DNA from: Xylanimonas allomyrinae
GTDB taxonomy: Bacteria; Actinomycetota; Actinomycetes; Actinomycetales; Cellulomonadaceae
Direction: 5' to 3'
Length of the DNA: 64,000 nucleotides
Assembly: GCF_004135345.1 (NCBI RefSeq)
Contig: NZ_CP035495.1
Span: 3,720,001 to 3,784,000 of the forward strand
This document shows positions 27,242 through 36,793 of the stretch, piece after piece; position 1 is the first letter of the stretch, and each line of letters begins with the position of its first letter. The notes under the pieces are model-generated. The model ran no database searches and was not told where the DNA came from. It worked only from the letters and a program-made list of their open reading frames with translations. The translations under genes were made by a program, and so were the position numbers.

Positions 27242-28336
27242 CTACGACCGCTCGGCGTGCGCGGGTGGCAGGTACATGCCCGCGAGCGCGCCGGTGTCGC
27301 GCGCGTGGAGCGCCGCCCCGACGTGCCGTTCCCGGTACGTCGACGGCGGCAGGCCCGTCGCGGCCAGCACGCCGCGGCGCAGCGCGACCGTGGACCCGAA
27401 CCCGACGCGAGCGGCGATCTCGGGCAGAGTCATCTCCGCGAACTGCGGGTCGCGCAGGAGCGCGAGCCCGCTCTCGAGGCGGAACGAGGCGATCCACTGC
27501 GACACGCTCTTGTCGTCGGCGAAGGCACGCTGGAGGGTGCGTACCGACATGCCCAGACCGCTGGCCACGGTGGCGGGCGTCAGCGAGGGGTCGGTGTGGT
27601 GGGTGCGGATGTACTGCAGCGCCTGCTGGCGGTGGCCGAGCACCTGCTCGACGCCGTTGAGGAAGGGCGGAGCGGTGGAGATGGTGGCGCACACCATGGC
27701 CTCGAGCGTGCTGCGGATGGACGCCCTGTCCGCCCACGTCTGGGTGCTGTCGTTGCGTTGCAGGAGGCTGCCGACGAAGGCGCTCAAGGCGAGGAGCAGC
27801 GGCGTCTTGGGCGGCCAGTGGCCGCAGCGGGCGTGCTCCAGGAGCGGCATGAACCCAGGGTGGTCGGCAGCGATATCGATATGCATACGCGCCGCGACGG
27901 TCGAGGCGTGGAACGTCGCAGGCATGTCGCCCGGCAGCAGGAACCCCGAGCCGGGTGTCATGAGGTACTCCTGGCCGTCGACCGTGACCGTCTGCGTGCC
28001 GTCGAGCGTGATGCTCAGGCGCGAGACCGGGTGGTTGTGCCCGAAGTTGTCGCCCGGGGTGGAGTGCGTGTGCGGTGTGAACTGAGTCAGCCCGATGTCG
28101 ATCGGGCCATATCTCGCGCACACGACGCGGCCTTTGAACCGCAGGGCGTCGGCCCGGCGTGCTGGCTTCGCGCCCAGGGCAGCCATGCCCTTCGTGCCCA
28201 CGAGCGTGCGGACCATGCGGCGGCCGCCGGGCTGTGTGCTCGCGAAGACCGACGGGCAGGAGACCCGGTCGCGCTCGCGGGCGTGGGCGGACACGGTCGC
28301 CGGCGCGAGCGCACGAGGTTCGGTCATCGATGACAT
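27242..28336 (-). CDS. AraC-family transcription regulator
   Basis: 364 aa. A cupin-like N-terminal sensor region (about 90-170, with HTHSTPGDNFGHNHPVSRL and GSGFLLPGDMPATFH) is followed by a C-terminal pair of HTHs (LTPATVASGLGMSVRTLQRAF and TLPEIAARVGFGSTVALRRG ending STYRERH). ATG 28336; ATG at 28327 is possible and neither has a good ribosome site. It is divergent from the phenylacetate beta-oxidation operon but the TetR regulator at 34195 is a better candidate for that; the target is unknown. Confidence 0.85.
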   Translation of the reverse strand: MSSMTEPRALAPATVSAHARERDRVSCPSVFASTQPGGRRMVRTLVGTKGMAALGAKPARRADALRFKGRVVCARYGPIDIGLTQFTPHTHSTPGDNFGHNHPVSRLSITLDGTQTVTVDGQEYLMTPGSGFLLPGDMPATFHASTVAARMHIDIAADHPGFMPLLEHARCGHWPPKTPLLLALSAFVGSLLQRNDSTQTWADRASIRSTLEAMVCATISTAPPFLNGVEQVLGHRQQALQYIRTHHTDPSLTPATVASGLGMSVRTLQRAFADDKSVSQWIASFRLESGLALLRDPQFAEMTLPEIAARVGFGSTVALRRGVLAATGLPPSTYRERHVGAALHARDTGALAGMYLPPAHAERS

Positions 28337-28713
28337 GCGCCCATCGTTGGGTCCGCGACGGACCGCCTTCGTGCCGATGACACCGCGTGAGCAAGACCGT
28401 GTCGTGTAGCGCGCGACCGCACTTCTGGCGGCGTGCGTACGACATTCTGGCGCCGTGCGAACCGTCCGTGTCCGGACTGGACGTTCGTGCGTGCGCGTGA
28501 CGTGCGGGGATGCGCGGACATCGTTTCCCAGTGAGGAAGATCACATGCCCTCCGGAGTCCAAGGGGCGGACGCTTCCGGCTGTTGCTGACACCCCGTTGC
28601 CTCGAGCGCGCGCGTTGTGGCACGATTACCGCCTGAACGGTCGGTCACTTATTCGGGTGAGGAGTCCCCGTACGGGCGGCCGCGCGCGAGCGACGACGAG
28701 GTCAGGAGCTGGG
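28337..28713. other. 377-bp divergent promoter region
   Basis: Lies between the AraC gene and the thiolase gene. No convincing frame. Contains a candidate PaaR site near the thiolase and a ribosome site AGGAG at 28704-28708; otherwise nothing recognised. Confidence 0.6.
28628..28641. promoter_or_regulatory. Candidate PaaR operator before the paa beta-oxidation operon
   Basis: ACCGCCTGAACGGT has ACCG and CGGT arms separated by six bases, as in the TetR/PaaR-type site ACCG-N6-CGGT. A related palindrome sits before paaA. About 73 bp upstream of the thiolase start. Confidence 0.6.
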
Positions 28714-29913
28714 ATGGCAGAGGCATTTCTCGTCTCGGGTGTGCGAACACCCGTCGGCCGGTACGGAGGGGCGCTCGCGAGCGTCCGTCCAGACGACCTC
28801 GCGGCGCTCGTCGTCGGCGAGGCCCTCAGCCGCGCCGGGCTCGACCCCGCGACGCTCGGCCACGACGTCGTCGACGAGGTCATCCTCGGTGCCGCGAACC
28901 AGGCGGGGGAGGACAACCGCAACGTCGCGCGCATGGCGGTCCTGCTGGCCGGGCTGCCCGACTCCGTCCCCGGCATCACGGTCAACCGCCTGTGCGCCTC
29001 CGGCATGTCGGCCGTCGCGATGGCCGCCCAGGCCGTGCGGGCCGGCGACGCCGACCTCGTCGTGGCCGGCGGCGTCGAGTCCATGACGCGCGCTCCCTGG
29101 GTACAGGCCAAGCCCGAGAAGGCGTTCGCCCGCCCGGGCGCGCAGTTCGACACCTCGATCGGCTGGCGGTTCCCCAACCCGCGCCTGCTCGCCCGTGAGA
29201 AGGCCACCTTCTCCATGCCCGAGACGGCCGAGGAGGTCGCCCGCGTCGCGGGGATCACCCGCGCGCAGGCCGACGAGTTCGCCTGCCTCAGCCAGCAGCG
29301 CGCCGCCCAGGCCGTCGACGCCGGCCACTTCGACGCCGAGATCGTGCCCGTCGAGACGCGCACGGGCCTGGTCGCCGCCGACGAGACACTGCGCCGCGAC
29401 ACCACGCGCGAGCGGCTCGCCGCGCTGCGCCCCGTCGTGCCCGGGGGCAGCGTCGTCACCGCCGGCAACTCCAGCCCGCTCAACGACGGCGCCTCGGCGC
29501 TGATCGTGGCGAGCGCCGCCGCCGTCGAACGGTACGGCCTGGTGCCGCGCGCGCGGCTGGTCGCCGCGGCGTCGGCCGGCGTCGCCCCCGAGGTCATGGG
29601 CCTGGGCCCCATCCCCGCCACGCGCAAGGTGCTCGCCCGCACGGGCCTGGACATCGGCGACCTGGGAGCCGTCGAGCTCAACGAGGCGTTCGCGACGCAG
29701 TCCCTCGCCTGCATGCACGAGCTCGGGCTCGACCCCGAGCGGGTCAACGCCGTCGGCGGGGCCATCGCCCTCGGGCACCCGCTCGGATCCAGCGGCGCAC
29801 GGCTGCTGGTCACCCTGCTGGGCCGCATGGAGCGCGAGGACGCCCGGCTCGGGCTCGCGACCATGTGCGTCGGCGTCGGGCAGGGCACCGCGACGATCGT
29901 GGAGCGCGTCTGA
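28714..29913 (+). CDS. paaJ: Acetyl-CoA acyltransferase (3-oxoadipyl-CoA thiolase type)
   Basis: Thiolase of 399 aa that performs the last CoA-dependent cleavages of phenylacetate degradation. Active-site Cys in NRLCASGMSAV (near 91), His in GGAIALGHPLGSSG and Cys in TMCVGVGQG. ATG 28714 with AGGAG upstream. First gene of an operon thiolase-paaF-paaH-paaI-paaZ with stop/start overlaps throughout, so the role as PaaJ is strongly supported by context. Confidence 0.9.
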   Translation: MAEAFLVSGVRTPVGRYGGALASVRPDDLAALVVGEALSRAGLDPATLGHDVVDEVILGAANQAGEDNRNVARMAVLLAGLPDSVPGITVNRLCASGMSAVAMAAQAVRAGDADLVVAGGVESMTRAPWVQAKPEKAFARPGAQFDTSIGWRFPNPRLLAREKATFSMPETAEEVARVAGITRAQADEFACLSQQRAAQAVDAGHFDAEIVPVETRTGLVAADETLRRDTTRERLAALRPVVPGGSVVTAGNSSPLNDGASALIVASAAAVERYGLVPRARLVAAASAGVAPEVMGLGPIPATRKVLARTGLDIGDLGAVELNEAFATQSLACMHELGLDPERVNAVGGAIALGHPLGSSGARLLVTLLGRMEREDARLGLATMCVGVGQGTATIVERV

Positions 29914-30695
29914 TGACCGCCACGCTCACCGAGAACACCCCCGGCACCGCGCCGGCACGCAAGCCCCTGAGGGTCGAACGGCGCAAGGACCGCGTCGTCG
30001 CGACGCTCGACCGGCCCGAGGTGCGCAACGCCATCGACCAGGCCACGGTCGACGCGCTGCACGCGCTGTGCGCCGAGCTGGAGGCCGAGCCGCGCACGCT
30101 CGTCCTCACCGGCGCAGGCGGCGTGTTCGCCGCCGGGGCGGACATCGCCGAGCTGCGCGAACGCACCGGCGCCGACGCCCTCGCAGGCATCAACACCCAC
30201 GTCTTCGAACGCATCCACGCCCTCCCGATGCCCGTCATCGCGGCCATCGACGGCTACGCCCTCGGCGGCGGCGCCGAGCTGGCCTACGCGGCCGACATCC
30301 GCCTCGGCGCCCCCACGCTCAAGATGGGCAACCCCGAGACGGGGCTCGGCATCATCGCGGCCGCCGGCGCGAGCTGGCGGCTGCCCCGGATCGTCGGCCA
30401 GGCCCGTGCCGCCGAGCTGCTGCTGACCGGGCGCATCGTCGAGGCGTCCGAGGCGCTCGCGATCGGCCTCGTCAGCGCGCTGCACCCGGCCGCGGAGCTG
30501 CTCGCGGCCGCGCACGCCGTCGCCGACCGCATCGCAGCCAACGACCCGCTCGCCACGCGTCACATGAAGGAAGCCCTCGATGCCCCCGACGAGCTGCACC
30601 CGGGGATCGACCTGCGCCTCCAGGCCGAGCTCTTCGACAGCGCAGAGAAGCACCGCCGCATGACGGCGTTCCTGGAACGGAGGTCCAACCGATGA
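29913..30695 (+). CDS. paaF: 2,3-dehydroadipyl-CoA hydratase (enoyl-CoA hydratase)
   Basis: Crotonase-fold enzyme, 260 aa, hydrating 2,3-dehydroadipyl-CoA in the beta-oxidation part of the paa pathway. Oxyanion-hole blocks GVFAAGADIAEL and GYALGGGAELAYAADIRLGAP and a Glu in MGNPETGLGI (near 146) are visible. An ~18-residue N-terminal extension precedes the core. Start ATG shares one base with the thiolase stop. Confidence 0.9.
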   Translation: MTATLTENTPGTAPARKPLRVERRKDRVVATLDRPEVRNAIDQATVDALHALCAELEAEPRTLVLTGAGGVFAAGADIAELRERTGADALAGINTHVFERIHALPMPVIAAIDGYALGGGAELAYAADIRLGAPTLKMGNPETGLGIIAAAGASWRLPRIVGQARAAELLLTGRIVEASEALAIGLVSALHPAAELLAAAHAVADRIAANDPLATRHMKEALDAPDELHPGIDLRLQAELFDSAEKHRRMTAFLERRSNR

Positions 30696-31606
30696 ACGGA
30701 AGCGTCCCAGCACACGTCGGCGTCCTGGGTGCGGGGCGCATGGGCTCCGGCATCGCGCACGCCTTCCTGCTCGCCGGCTCCGCGGTCACGATCGTGGACC
30801 GCGACGACGCGGCAGCCGACGCCGGTCGCGCCCGCGTGGCCCGCGCCGTGGCGCTGTCCGTGGCGCGCGGCACCACGCACGAAGACGAGACGGCTCTGAT
30901 GGACCGGCTCGAGACCCGCACGGACGTGGCCGCGTTCGCGCCGGCCGGGCTCGTCGTCGAGGCCGTCCCCGAGGACGTCGACCTCAAGACCGACGCGCTG
31001 CGCCGCGTCGAGGACGCCATCGGCCCGGGCGCCGTGCTCGCGAGCAACACGTCGTCGATCTCGATCGACCTGCTCGCCGGGCTGCTGCGGCGCCCCGCGG
31101 CGTTCGTGGGCATGCACTTCTTCAACCCCGTGCCGGCGTCGTCGCTGGTCGAGGTGGTTCAGGGCGCCGCGACGGCCGCGGTGACGACCGAGCGCGCGTG
31201 CGCCTGGGTCGAGGCGGTCCGCAAGACGCCCATCGTGGTCAACGACGCCCCCGGCTTCGCGTCCTCGCGCCTGGGCGTCGCCATCGGCGTCGAGGCCATC
31301 CGCATGGTCGAGGAGGGCGTGGCGGGCGTCGCCGACGTCGACGCCGCCATGACGCTCGGCTACAAGCACCCCGTCGGCCCGCTGCGGCTGACCGACCTGG
31401 TGGGCCTGGACGTGCGCCTCGGGATCGCCGAGTACCTCGAGAGCCGGCTCGGGCCGCGGTTCGCGCCGCCCGCGCTGCTGCGCGAGCTGGTCGCCGCTGG
31501 GCACCTGGGCCGCAAGACCGGCCGCGGGTTCTACACGTGGGACGACGACGGCGCCGGCGTGCCCGTCGAGGTCTCCCGGCTCGTCGGCGCGGGGGCCCTG
31601 CGGTGA
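30692..31606 (+). CDS. paaH: 3-hydroxyadipyl-CoA dehydrogenase
   Basis: 304-aa NAD-dependent 3-hydroxyacyl-CoA dehydrogenase. N-terminal Rossmann motif GVLGAGRMGSGIAHA, catalytic region SNTSSISIDLLA and MHFFNPVPASSLVEVV (His near 144), and C-terminal domain GYKHPVGPLRLTDLVGLD. Oxidises 3-hydroxyadipyl-CoA to 3-oxoadipyl-CoA. 4-bp overlap with paaF; GGAGG ribosome site. Confidence 0.92.
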   Translation: MNGSVPAHVGVLGAGRMGSGIAHAFLLAGSAVTIVDRDDAAADAGRARVARAVALSVARGTTHEDETALMDRLETRTDVAAFAPAGLVVEAVPEDVDLKTDALRRVEDAIGPGAVLASNTSSISIDLLAGLLRRPAAFVGMHFFNPVPASSLVEVVQGAATAAVTTERACAWVEAVRKTPIVVNDAPGFASSRLGVAIGVEAIRMVEEGVAGVADVDAAMTLGYKHPVGPLRLTDLVGLDVRLGIAEYLESRLGPRFAPPALLRELVAAGHLGRKTGRGFYTWDDDGAGVPVEVSRLVGAGALR

Positions 31607-32019
31607 CGGCCACGGTGGACGCCCCCTGGACGATCGAGCTCGGTGAGCTCGACGCCCGGATGGGGGTCGAGGTCCTCGAACAGTCGGCCGACAGAGTCGT
31701 TGCGCGCATGCCGGTGGCGGGCAACCGGCAGTCGTTCGGACTGTTGCACGGCGGTGCGTCTGCCGCGTTCGCCGAGGCGATCGGCTCCTGGGCCGCCGTC
31801 ATCCATGCGGGGCCGGGGCGCACCGCCGTCGGCGTCGACCTGAGCGTCACCCACCACTCCTCCGCGCGCGAGGGTCACGTCACCGGCGTCGCCACCGCGC
31901 TGCACCGCGGGCGCACGCTCGCGACGTACGAGGTCGTCCTCACGGCCGACGACGGGCGGCGCCTGTCCACCGCACGCATCACCAACCTCATCGTCACCAA
32001 GAAGGAGCCGGCCTCATGA
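31603..32019 (+). CDS. paaI: Hotdog thioesterase, PaaI-type
   Basis: 138 aa, single hotdog fold. FGLLHGGASAAFAEAIGSWAA is the active-site helix block and GVDLSVTHHSSAREGHV the second strand region. Removes CoA from dead-end or toxic ring-CoA intermediates. GTG start overlaps the paaH stop by 4 bp and its own stop overlaps paaZ. A second PaaI-type gene lies at 36269; this copy has no long N-terminal extension and could have a different substrate. Confidence 0.82.
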   Translation: MTATVDAPWTIELGELDARMGVEVLEQSADRVVARMPVAGNRQSFGLLHGGASAAFAEAIGSWAAVIHAGPGRTAVGVDLSVTHHSSAREGHVTGVATALHRGRTLATYEVVLTADDGRRLSTARITNLIVTKKEPAS

Positions 32020-34112
32020 CCGCCGTTCCCGTCGTCCCCTCGTACGTCCAGGACACCTGGTGGGTCCCCCGGCAGGACGCGGAGGGCGGGGCCGTCGTGC
32101 GCGACGCGGCGACGGGCGAGCCCGTCGCGCGCGTGTCGGCCGCAGGGCTCGACGTCGCCGCCGCGCTCGAGCACGCCCGCACCGTGGGCCAGGAGTCCCT
32201 GGGCGCGCTGACGCTGCACCAGCGCGCCCTGCTGCTCAAGCAGATGGCGCTCGCGCTGACCGCGCGCAAGGGCGAGCTGTACGAGGCGTCGGCGCGCACG
32301 GGCGCCACGCGCCGCGACTCGGCGGTCGACGTCGACGGCGGCATCGGCGTCCTGTTCACCTACTCGTCCAAGGGGCGGCGCGAGCTGCCCAACGCGAACG
32401 TCATCCTCGACGGTCCCGCCGAGGTGCTGTCGAAGGACGGCTCGTTCCTCGGCCGGCACGTGTACACGCGGCTGCCCGGCGTCGCGGTGCAGATCAACGC
32501 CTTCAACTTCCCCGTGTGGGGGCCGCTGGAGAAGCTCGCGCCCGCGTTCCTCGCCGGGGTGCCCACGCTCATCAAGCCCGCGACGCCCACCGCGCCGCTC
32601 ACCGAGGCGTGGGTGCGCATCCTCGCCGACGCCGGGCTGCTGCCCGCCGGCACCGTGCAGCTCGTCTCGGGCGCCGCGCGCGACCTGCTCGACCACCTGC
32701 GGCTGGGGGACGCGGTCGCGTTCACCGGGAGCGCCTCGACCGCGCGGCGGCTGCGCGCGCACCCGGCCGTCGCCGAGGCGGGCGTGCGGTTCACCGCCGA
32801 GACCGACTCGCTCAACGCGAGCGTGCTCGGCCCCGACGCGCTGCCCGGCACGCCCGAGCTCGAGGCGTTCGTGGCCCAGGCCGTCACCGAGATCACCACC
32901 AAGGCCGGGCAGAAGTGCACCGCGATCCGCCGGCTCGTGGTGCCCGGCGTGCTGGTCGACGTCGTCGTCGAACGGCTGCGCGAGCGCCTGGGCGCCACGG
33001 TGGTCGGCGACCCGCGCGCGGAGGGCGTGACCATGGGCCCGCTCGCCTCGACCGACCAGGTCGCCGAGGTGCGCCGCCAGGTCGAACGGCTCGTCGCCGA
33101 CGGCGGCGAGATCGTCGTCGGCGCCCTGCCCGGTGCCGAGGGTCCGCGCGTGCGCCGGGCCGACGGCACCACGGGCACCGTGCCCGGCGGGGCGTTCGTC
33201 GCCCCGCTGGTGCTGCGCTTCGCCGACGGCACCGCGCCGGCGCTGCACGAGGTCGAGGCGTTCGGCCCGGTCGCGAGCGTCGTCGGCTACGGCACCGTGG
33301 CCGAGGCGATCGCCCTCGTCAACCGGGGCGGCGGCTCGCTCGTGACGAGCGTCGTGACCGACGACCCGCAGGCCGCCGTCGCGATCACCCTCGGCATCGG
33401 CGCCGCCCACGGGCGCGTGCTGCTGCTCGACCGTGACGACGCCCGCACGTCGACCGGGCACGGCTCGCCCGTGCCGCACCTCGTGCACGGCGGCCCCGGC
33501 CGCGCCGGCGGCGGCGAGGAGCTGGGCGGCGTGCGCGCCGTCCACCACTACATGCAGCGCACCGCCGTGCAGGGCTCGCCCCGCATGCTGACCGCGCTCA
33601 CGGGCGTCTGGCACCCGGGCGCTGGGACGACGGACGACGGCGAGCACCCCTTCCGCAAGTCGCTCGCGGAGCTGGCGGTCGGCGACCGCGTCGTGTCGGG
33701 GTCGCGCACCGTGACGCTCGCCGACATCGAGACGTTCGCGCACTTCACCGGCGACACGTTCTACGCGCACATGGACGCCGACGCGGCCGCCGCCAACCCG
33801 TTCTTCCCCGGCCGGGTCGCACACGGGTACCTGCTCGTGTCGTGGGCTGCGGGGCTGTTCGTCGACGCGGCCCCCGGCCCGGTGCTGGCGAACTCGGGGC
33901 TGGAGAACCTGCGGTTCGTGACGCCCGTCTCGCCCGGCGACTCGATCCGCGTCGAGCTCACCGCCAAGCAGATCACCCCGCGCGAGACGGAGGACTACGG
34001 CGAGGTGCGCTGGGACGCGGTGCTGCGCAACCAGGACGACGCCCTGGTGGCGGCCTACGACGTGCTGACTCTCGTGGCCAAGACCCGCGCCCAGGTGCCC
34101 GCGCCGGTCTGA
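32016..34112 (+). CDS. paaZ: Bifunctional oxepin-CoA hydrolase / 3-oxo-5,6-dehydrosuberyl-CoA semialdehyde dehydrogenase
   Basis: 698 aa, full length. Residues ~1-530 are an aldehyde dehydrogenase domain (QINAFNFPVWGPLEKL, FTAETDSLN with the Glu, catalytic Cys in KAGQKCTAIRR). Residues ~545-698 are a MaoC-like (R)-hydratase domain that opens the oxepin ring (HFTGDTFYAHMDAD, HGYLLVSWAAGLFV). Last gene of the operon, converging on the TetR gene with a hairpin between them. Confidence 0.95.
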   Translation: MTAVPVVPSYVQDTWWVPRQDAEGGAVVRDAATGEPVARVSAAGLDVAAALEHARTVGQESLGALTLHQRALLLKQMALALTARKGELYEASARTGATRRDSAVDVDGGIGVLFTYSSKGRRELPNANVILDGPAEVLSKDGSFLGRHVYTRLPGVAVQINAFNFPVWGPLEKLAPAFLAGVPTLIKPATPTAPLTEAWVRILADAGLLPAGTVQLVSGAARDLLDHLRLGDAVAFTGSASTARRLRAHPAVAEAGVRFTAETDSLNASVLGPDALPGTPELEAFVAQAVTEITTKAGQKCTAIRRLVVPGVLVDVVVERLRERLGATVVGDPRAEGVTMGPLASTDQVAEVRRQVERLVADGGEIVVGALPGAEGPRVRRADGTTGTVPGGAFVAPLVLRFADGTAPALHEVEAFGPVASVVGYGTVAEAIALVNRGGGSLVTSVVTDDPQAAVAITLGIGAAHGRVLLLDRDDARTSTGHGSPVPHLVHGGPGRAGGGEELGGVRAVHHYMQRTAVQGSPRMLTALTGVWHPGAGTTDDGEHPFRKSLAELAVGDRVVSGSRTVTLADIETFAHFTGDTFYAHMDADAAAANPFFPGRVAHGYLLVSWAAGLFVDAAPGPVLANSGLENLRFVTPVSPGDSIRVELTAKQITPRETEDYGEVRWDAVLRNQDDALVAAYDVLTLVAKTRAQVPAPV

Positions 34113-34169
34113 CCCGGTCGGGCCGGCCTGCGGGTCCGGCCAGCACAGGTCCGGCCCGCACAGGTCCGG

Positions 34170-34194
34170 CCCGCACGGGTCCGGCCCGTGCGGG
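34170..34194. terminator. Bidirectional hairpin between paaZ and the TetR gene
   Basis: Perfect 10-bp inverted repeat CCCGCACGGG / CCCGTGCGGG with loop TCCGG, directly abutting the end of the minus-strand gene. It sits in a short tract (34141-34190) of GGTCCGGCCCGCA-type tandem repeats. Confidence 0.7.
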
Positions 34195-34800
34195 TCAGGC
34201 CCGCAGGCCCTCCAGGGCGACGGCCAGGACGTCGTGGGCAAGGTCGTGCGCCGACTGGGAGCGGTCGGGGCGGTACCACTCGACGATCGAGTTGATCATC
34301 CCGAACAGCAGCCGCTCGACGACGTGCGGGTCGACGTCGGAGCGCAGCGAGCCGTCCTCGATCGCCGCGGCGACGATCCGCTGCACGCGGTTGTCGAACG
34401 CGCGCCGGCGTGCGAGCGCGGCCCGCTCGACCTCGGTGTTGCCGCGCACGCGCAGCAGAAGGGTCACGTACGGGAGCTTCTCGACGAGCACGTGGACGGC
34501 GCCGCTGAGCACGTGCTCGAGCTGGTCCGCGGCCGCGCCCTGGGCGGCGGCCGGGTCGTCGAGCACGGCCTCGAGCGCGTCGAGCGCCTCGCCCACGGCG
34601 AGCTCGAGGATCTGCTCCTTGGCGGTGAAGTGGTGGTAGAGCGCGGACTTCGACAGCCCGAGCCGCTCCGCCAGCAGACCGACGGACGTCGCGTCGTAGC
34701 CGTGCTCGTTGAACGCGTCGACCGCGACGTCGAGGATCTCCCGGCGGTCGTATCCGGGGCGTCCGCGGCGCGTCGGCCGGTCCGGCGTGCGTGGTGCCAT
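34195..34800 (-). CDS. paaR: TetR-family repressor of phenylacetate genes
   Basis: 201 aa. N-terminal TetR HTH (YDRREILDVAVDAFNEHGYDATSVGLLAERLGLSKSALYHHF, about 16-58) and a helical ligand domain. Located between paaZ and paaK in the island, which with the palindromes at 28628 and 36801 supports a PaaR role sensing phenylacetyl-CoA. ATG at 34800 preferred; ATG at 34809 (adding M-S-A) is possible and could be leaderless. No good ribosome site for either. Confidence 0.85.
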   Translation of the reverse strand: MAPRTPDRPTRRGRPGYDRREILDVAVDAFNEHGYDATSVGLLAERLGLSKSALYHHFTAKEQILELAVGEALDALEAVLDDPAAAQGAAADQLEHVLSGAVHVLVEKLPYVTLLLRVRGNTEVERAALARRRAFDNRVQRIVAAAIEDGSLRSDVDPHVVERLLFGMINSIVEWYRPDRSQSAHDLAHDVLAVALEGLRA

Positions 34801-34876
34801 GGCGGACATTCTGACAGTGCGCGCGGTGGGGCCCGCGGCGGCGGCACGGCCTGCGTGCGCCACCGCGGGCCGCACC

Positions 34877-36244
34877 TCAGGCCTCGCGCAGGTCGCGCAC
34901 CCGCTGCGTCTTGCCCTCGGAGCGGGGCAGGCTGCCGGGCGCGGCGAGCCGCACGGCGACGCTCGACCCCACGAACTCCTTGATCTGGAAGGCGAGCTCG
35001 TCGGCCCCGGCCTGTGCCGTCTCGGCCGACAGGCCGGGCTGCGGCTCGACGACGGCGGCGAGCGCGTCCATGCGCCCGGACGTGGTGAGCTCGAGCACGA
35101 AGTGCGCGGTGAGCGCCGGGATGCCGAGCACGAGCTCCTCGATCTGCGTGGGGAACACGTTGACGCCGCGCAGGTTGATCATGTCGTCGTTGCGTCCGGT
35201 GATCTTCGCCATGCGGCGCATGCCCGGGCGGTCCGTGCCGGGCAGCAGGCGCGTCAGGTCGCGCGTGCGGTAGCGCAGGACGGGGAACGCCTCCTTGGTC
35301 AGCGAGGTGAACACGAGCTCGCCGAGCTCGCCGTCGGGCAGGCGCTCGCCGGTCTCGCTGTCGACGACCTCGGGCAGGAAGTGGTCTTCCCAGATGTGCG
35401 GGCCGTCCTTGGTCGCGACGCTCTCGCAGGCGATGCCTGGCCCCATGACCTCGCTGAGCCCGTAGATGTCGACGGCGTCGATGCCGAGGCGCTGCTCGAG
35501 CTCGTTGCGCATCTCGTCCGTCCACGGCTCGGCGCCGCAGATCGCGACCTTGAGGCTGGTCGAGCGCGGGTCGACTCCGGCCTTCTCCATCGCGTCGGCG
35601 ATGGTCAGCAGGTAGGTGGGGGTGCACATGATGGCCTCGGGCTCGAAGTCCCCGATGAGCTTGACCTGCTTGGACGTCTGCCCGCCCGACATGGGGATGA
35701 CGGTGGCGCCGAGCCGCTCGATGCCGGAGTGGGCGCCGAGCCCGCCCGTGAAGAGCCCGTACCCGTAGGCGTTGTGCACGCGCCAGCCCGGCTTGACGCC
35801 GGCCGCGCGCAGCGAGCGGGCCACCAGCCCCGACCAGGTGTCGAGGTCGTCGGGCGTGTAGCCGACGACGGTCGGCAGGCCGGTCGTTCCGGACGACGCG
35901 TGGATGCGTGCGATGCGGTCGCGCGGCACGGCGAACATGCCGAACGGGTAGTTCGCGCGCAGGTCCGCCTTGGTGGTGAAGGGCAGCAGCGTGACGTCGT
36001 CGAGGGTGCGGATGTCGCGCGGGTGGACGCCTGCCTCGTCGAGCGCTTGCCGGTAGTGGGGCACCGCGTGGTAGGCGCGCGCCACGGTCTCCTGGAGGCG
36101 CTGGAGCTGGAGCTCCTCGATCTGCTCGCGTGACATCAGCTCCTCGGCGTCGAGGCCGGTCTCGTACGCGCTCAGCGCGGCGTCGGTGCCGAGAAGGGTC
36201 CGTTCGAGGCGGGGTGCGGGCGTGGCGTTGGTCGTCGTCGACAA
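34877..36244 (-). CDS. paaK: Phenylacetate-CoA ligase
   Basis: 455-aa adenylate-forming enzyme that activates phenylacetate with CoA, the first pathway step. AMP-binding block HASSGTTGLPTVVGYT (about 114-129), the region YGLSEVMGPGIACE, and C-terminal GRNDDMINLRGVNVFP are diagnostic. Start is TTG at 36244 with GGGAGA 5 nt upstream. Preceded by paaI on the same strand with a 24-bp gap, and both are divergent from paaABCDE. Confidence 0.95.
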   Translation of the reverse strand: MSTTTNATPAPRLERTLLGTDAALSAYETGLDAEELMSREQIEELQLQRLQETVARAYHAVPHYRQALDEAGVHPRDIRTLDDVTLLPFTTKADLRANYPFGMFAVPRDRIARIHASSGTTGLPTVVGYTPDDLDTWSGLVARSLRAAGVKPGWRVHNAYGYGLFTGGLGAHSGIERLGATVIPMSGGQTSKQVKLIGDFEPEAIMCTPTYLLTIADAMEKAGVDPRSTSLKVAICGAEPWTDEMRNELEQRLGIDAVDIYGLSEVMGPGIACESVATKDGPHIWEDHFLPEVVDSETGERLPDGELGELVFTSLTKEAFPVLRYRTRDLTRLLPGTDRPGMRRMAKITGRNDDMINLRGVNVFPTQIEELVLGIPALTAHFVLELTTSGRMDALAAVVEPQPGLSAETAQAGADELAFQIKEFVGSSVAVRLAAPGSLPRSEGKTQRVRDLREA

Positions 36245-36268
36245 GATGCTCTCCCGTGCGAAGAGGGG

Positions 36269-36718
36269 TCAGTGGGTGAGGGTGCGCGAGGTCGTGTGGC
36301 TGCGGCCGCGCATTTCGGCGACGACGGTGCCGTCGTCGGCCGTGACGGTGACGTCGTACAGCCCCGTGCGGCCGCGGCGCGCGCGGCGCACCGCCGTGGC
36401 GGTGAGCACGTCGCCGGACGTGGTCGGGGCGAGGAAGGCGATGTCGGCTCCGGAGGAGATGGTGATGCGCTCGTCCTCGTTGCACGCGACGGCGAACGCC
36501 GTGTCCGCGAGCGTGAAGACGACGCCGCCGTGGGTGATGCCGAAGCCGTTGGTGAGCGCGTCGGTGACCGTGAGGGTCATGACCGCGCGGCCGGCGCGCT
36601 CCTCGACGAGGGTGATCCCCAGCAGGTCGCGCACGTTGTCCTCGCGCATCATCGCGCGGACCTCTGGGCGGACCTCTGGGCGAACCGTGGGGACGGGTTC
36701 GGGCGCGAGCTCTGTCAC
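36269..36718 (-). CDS. paaI: Hydroxyphenylacetyl-CoA thioesterase
   Basis: 149 aa hotdog enzyme. A repeat VRPEVRPEV near the N-terminus precedes NVRDLLGITLVEERAG and NGFGITHGGVVFTLADTAFAVACN, the PaaI active-site block with D in ADTAF. Releases CoA from hydroxyphenylacetyl-CoA when the pathway stalls. GTG at 36718 has GAGGAGG 4 nt upstream; longer readings extend across the paaA promoter and are rejected. Confidence 0.9.
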   Translation of the reverse strand: MTELAPEPVPTVRPEVRPEVRAMMREDNVRDLLGITLVEERAGRAVMTLTVTDALTNGFGITHGGVVFTLADTAFAVACNEDERITISSGADIAFLAPTTSGDVLTATAVRRARRGRTGLYDVTVTADDGTVVAEMRGRSHTTSRTLTH

Positions 36719-36793
36719 GTGGCCTCCTCGTTGAGCCGCCGCACACGATACGTGATCGAGGTGGCGGGCCGTCATCTCCAATGTGACCCACAC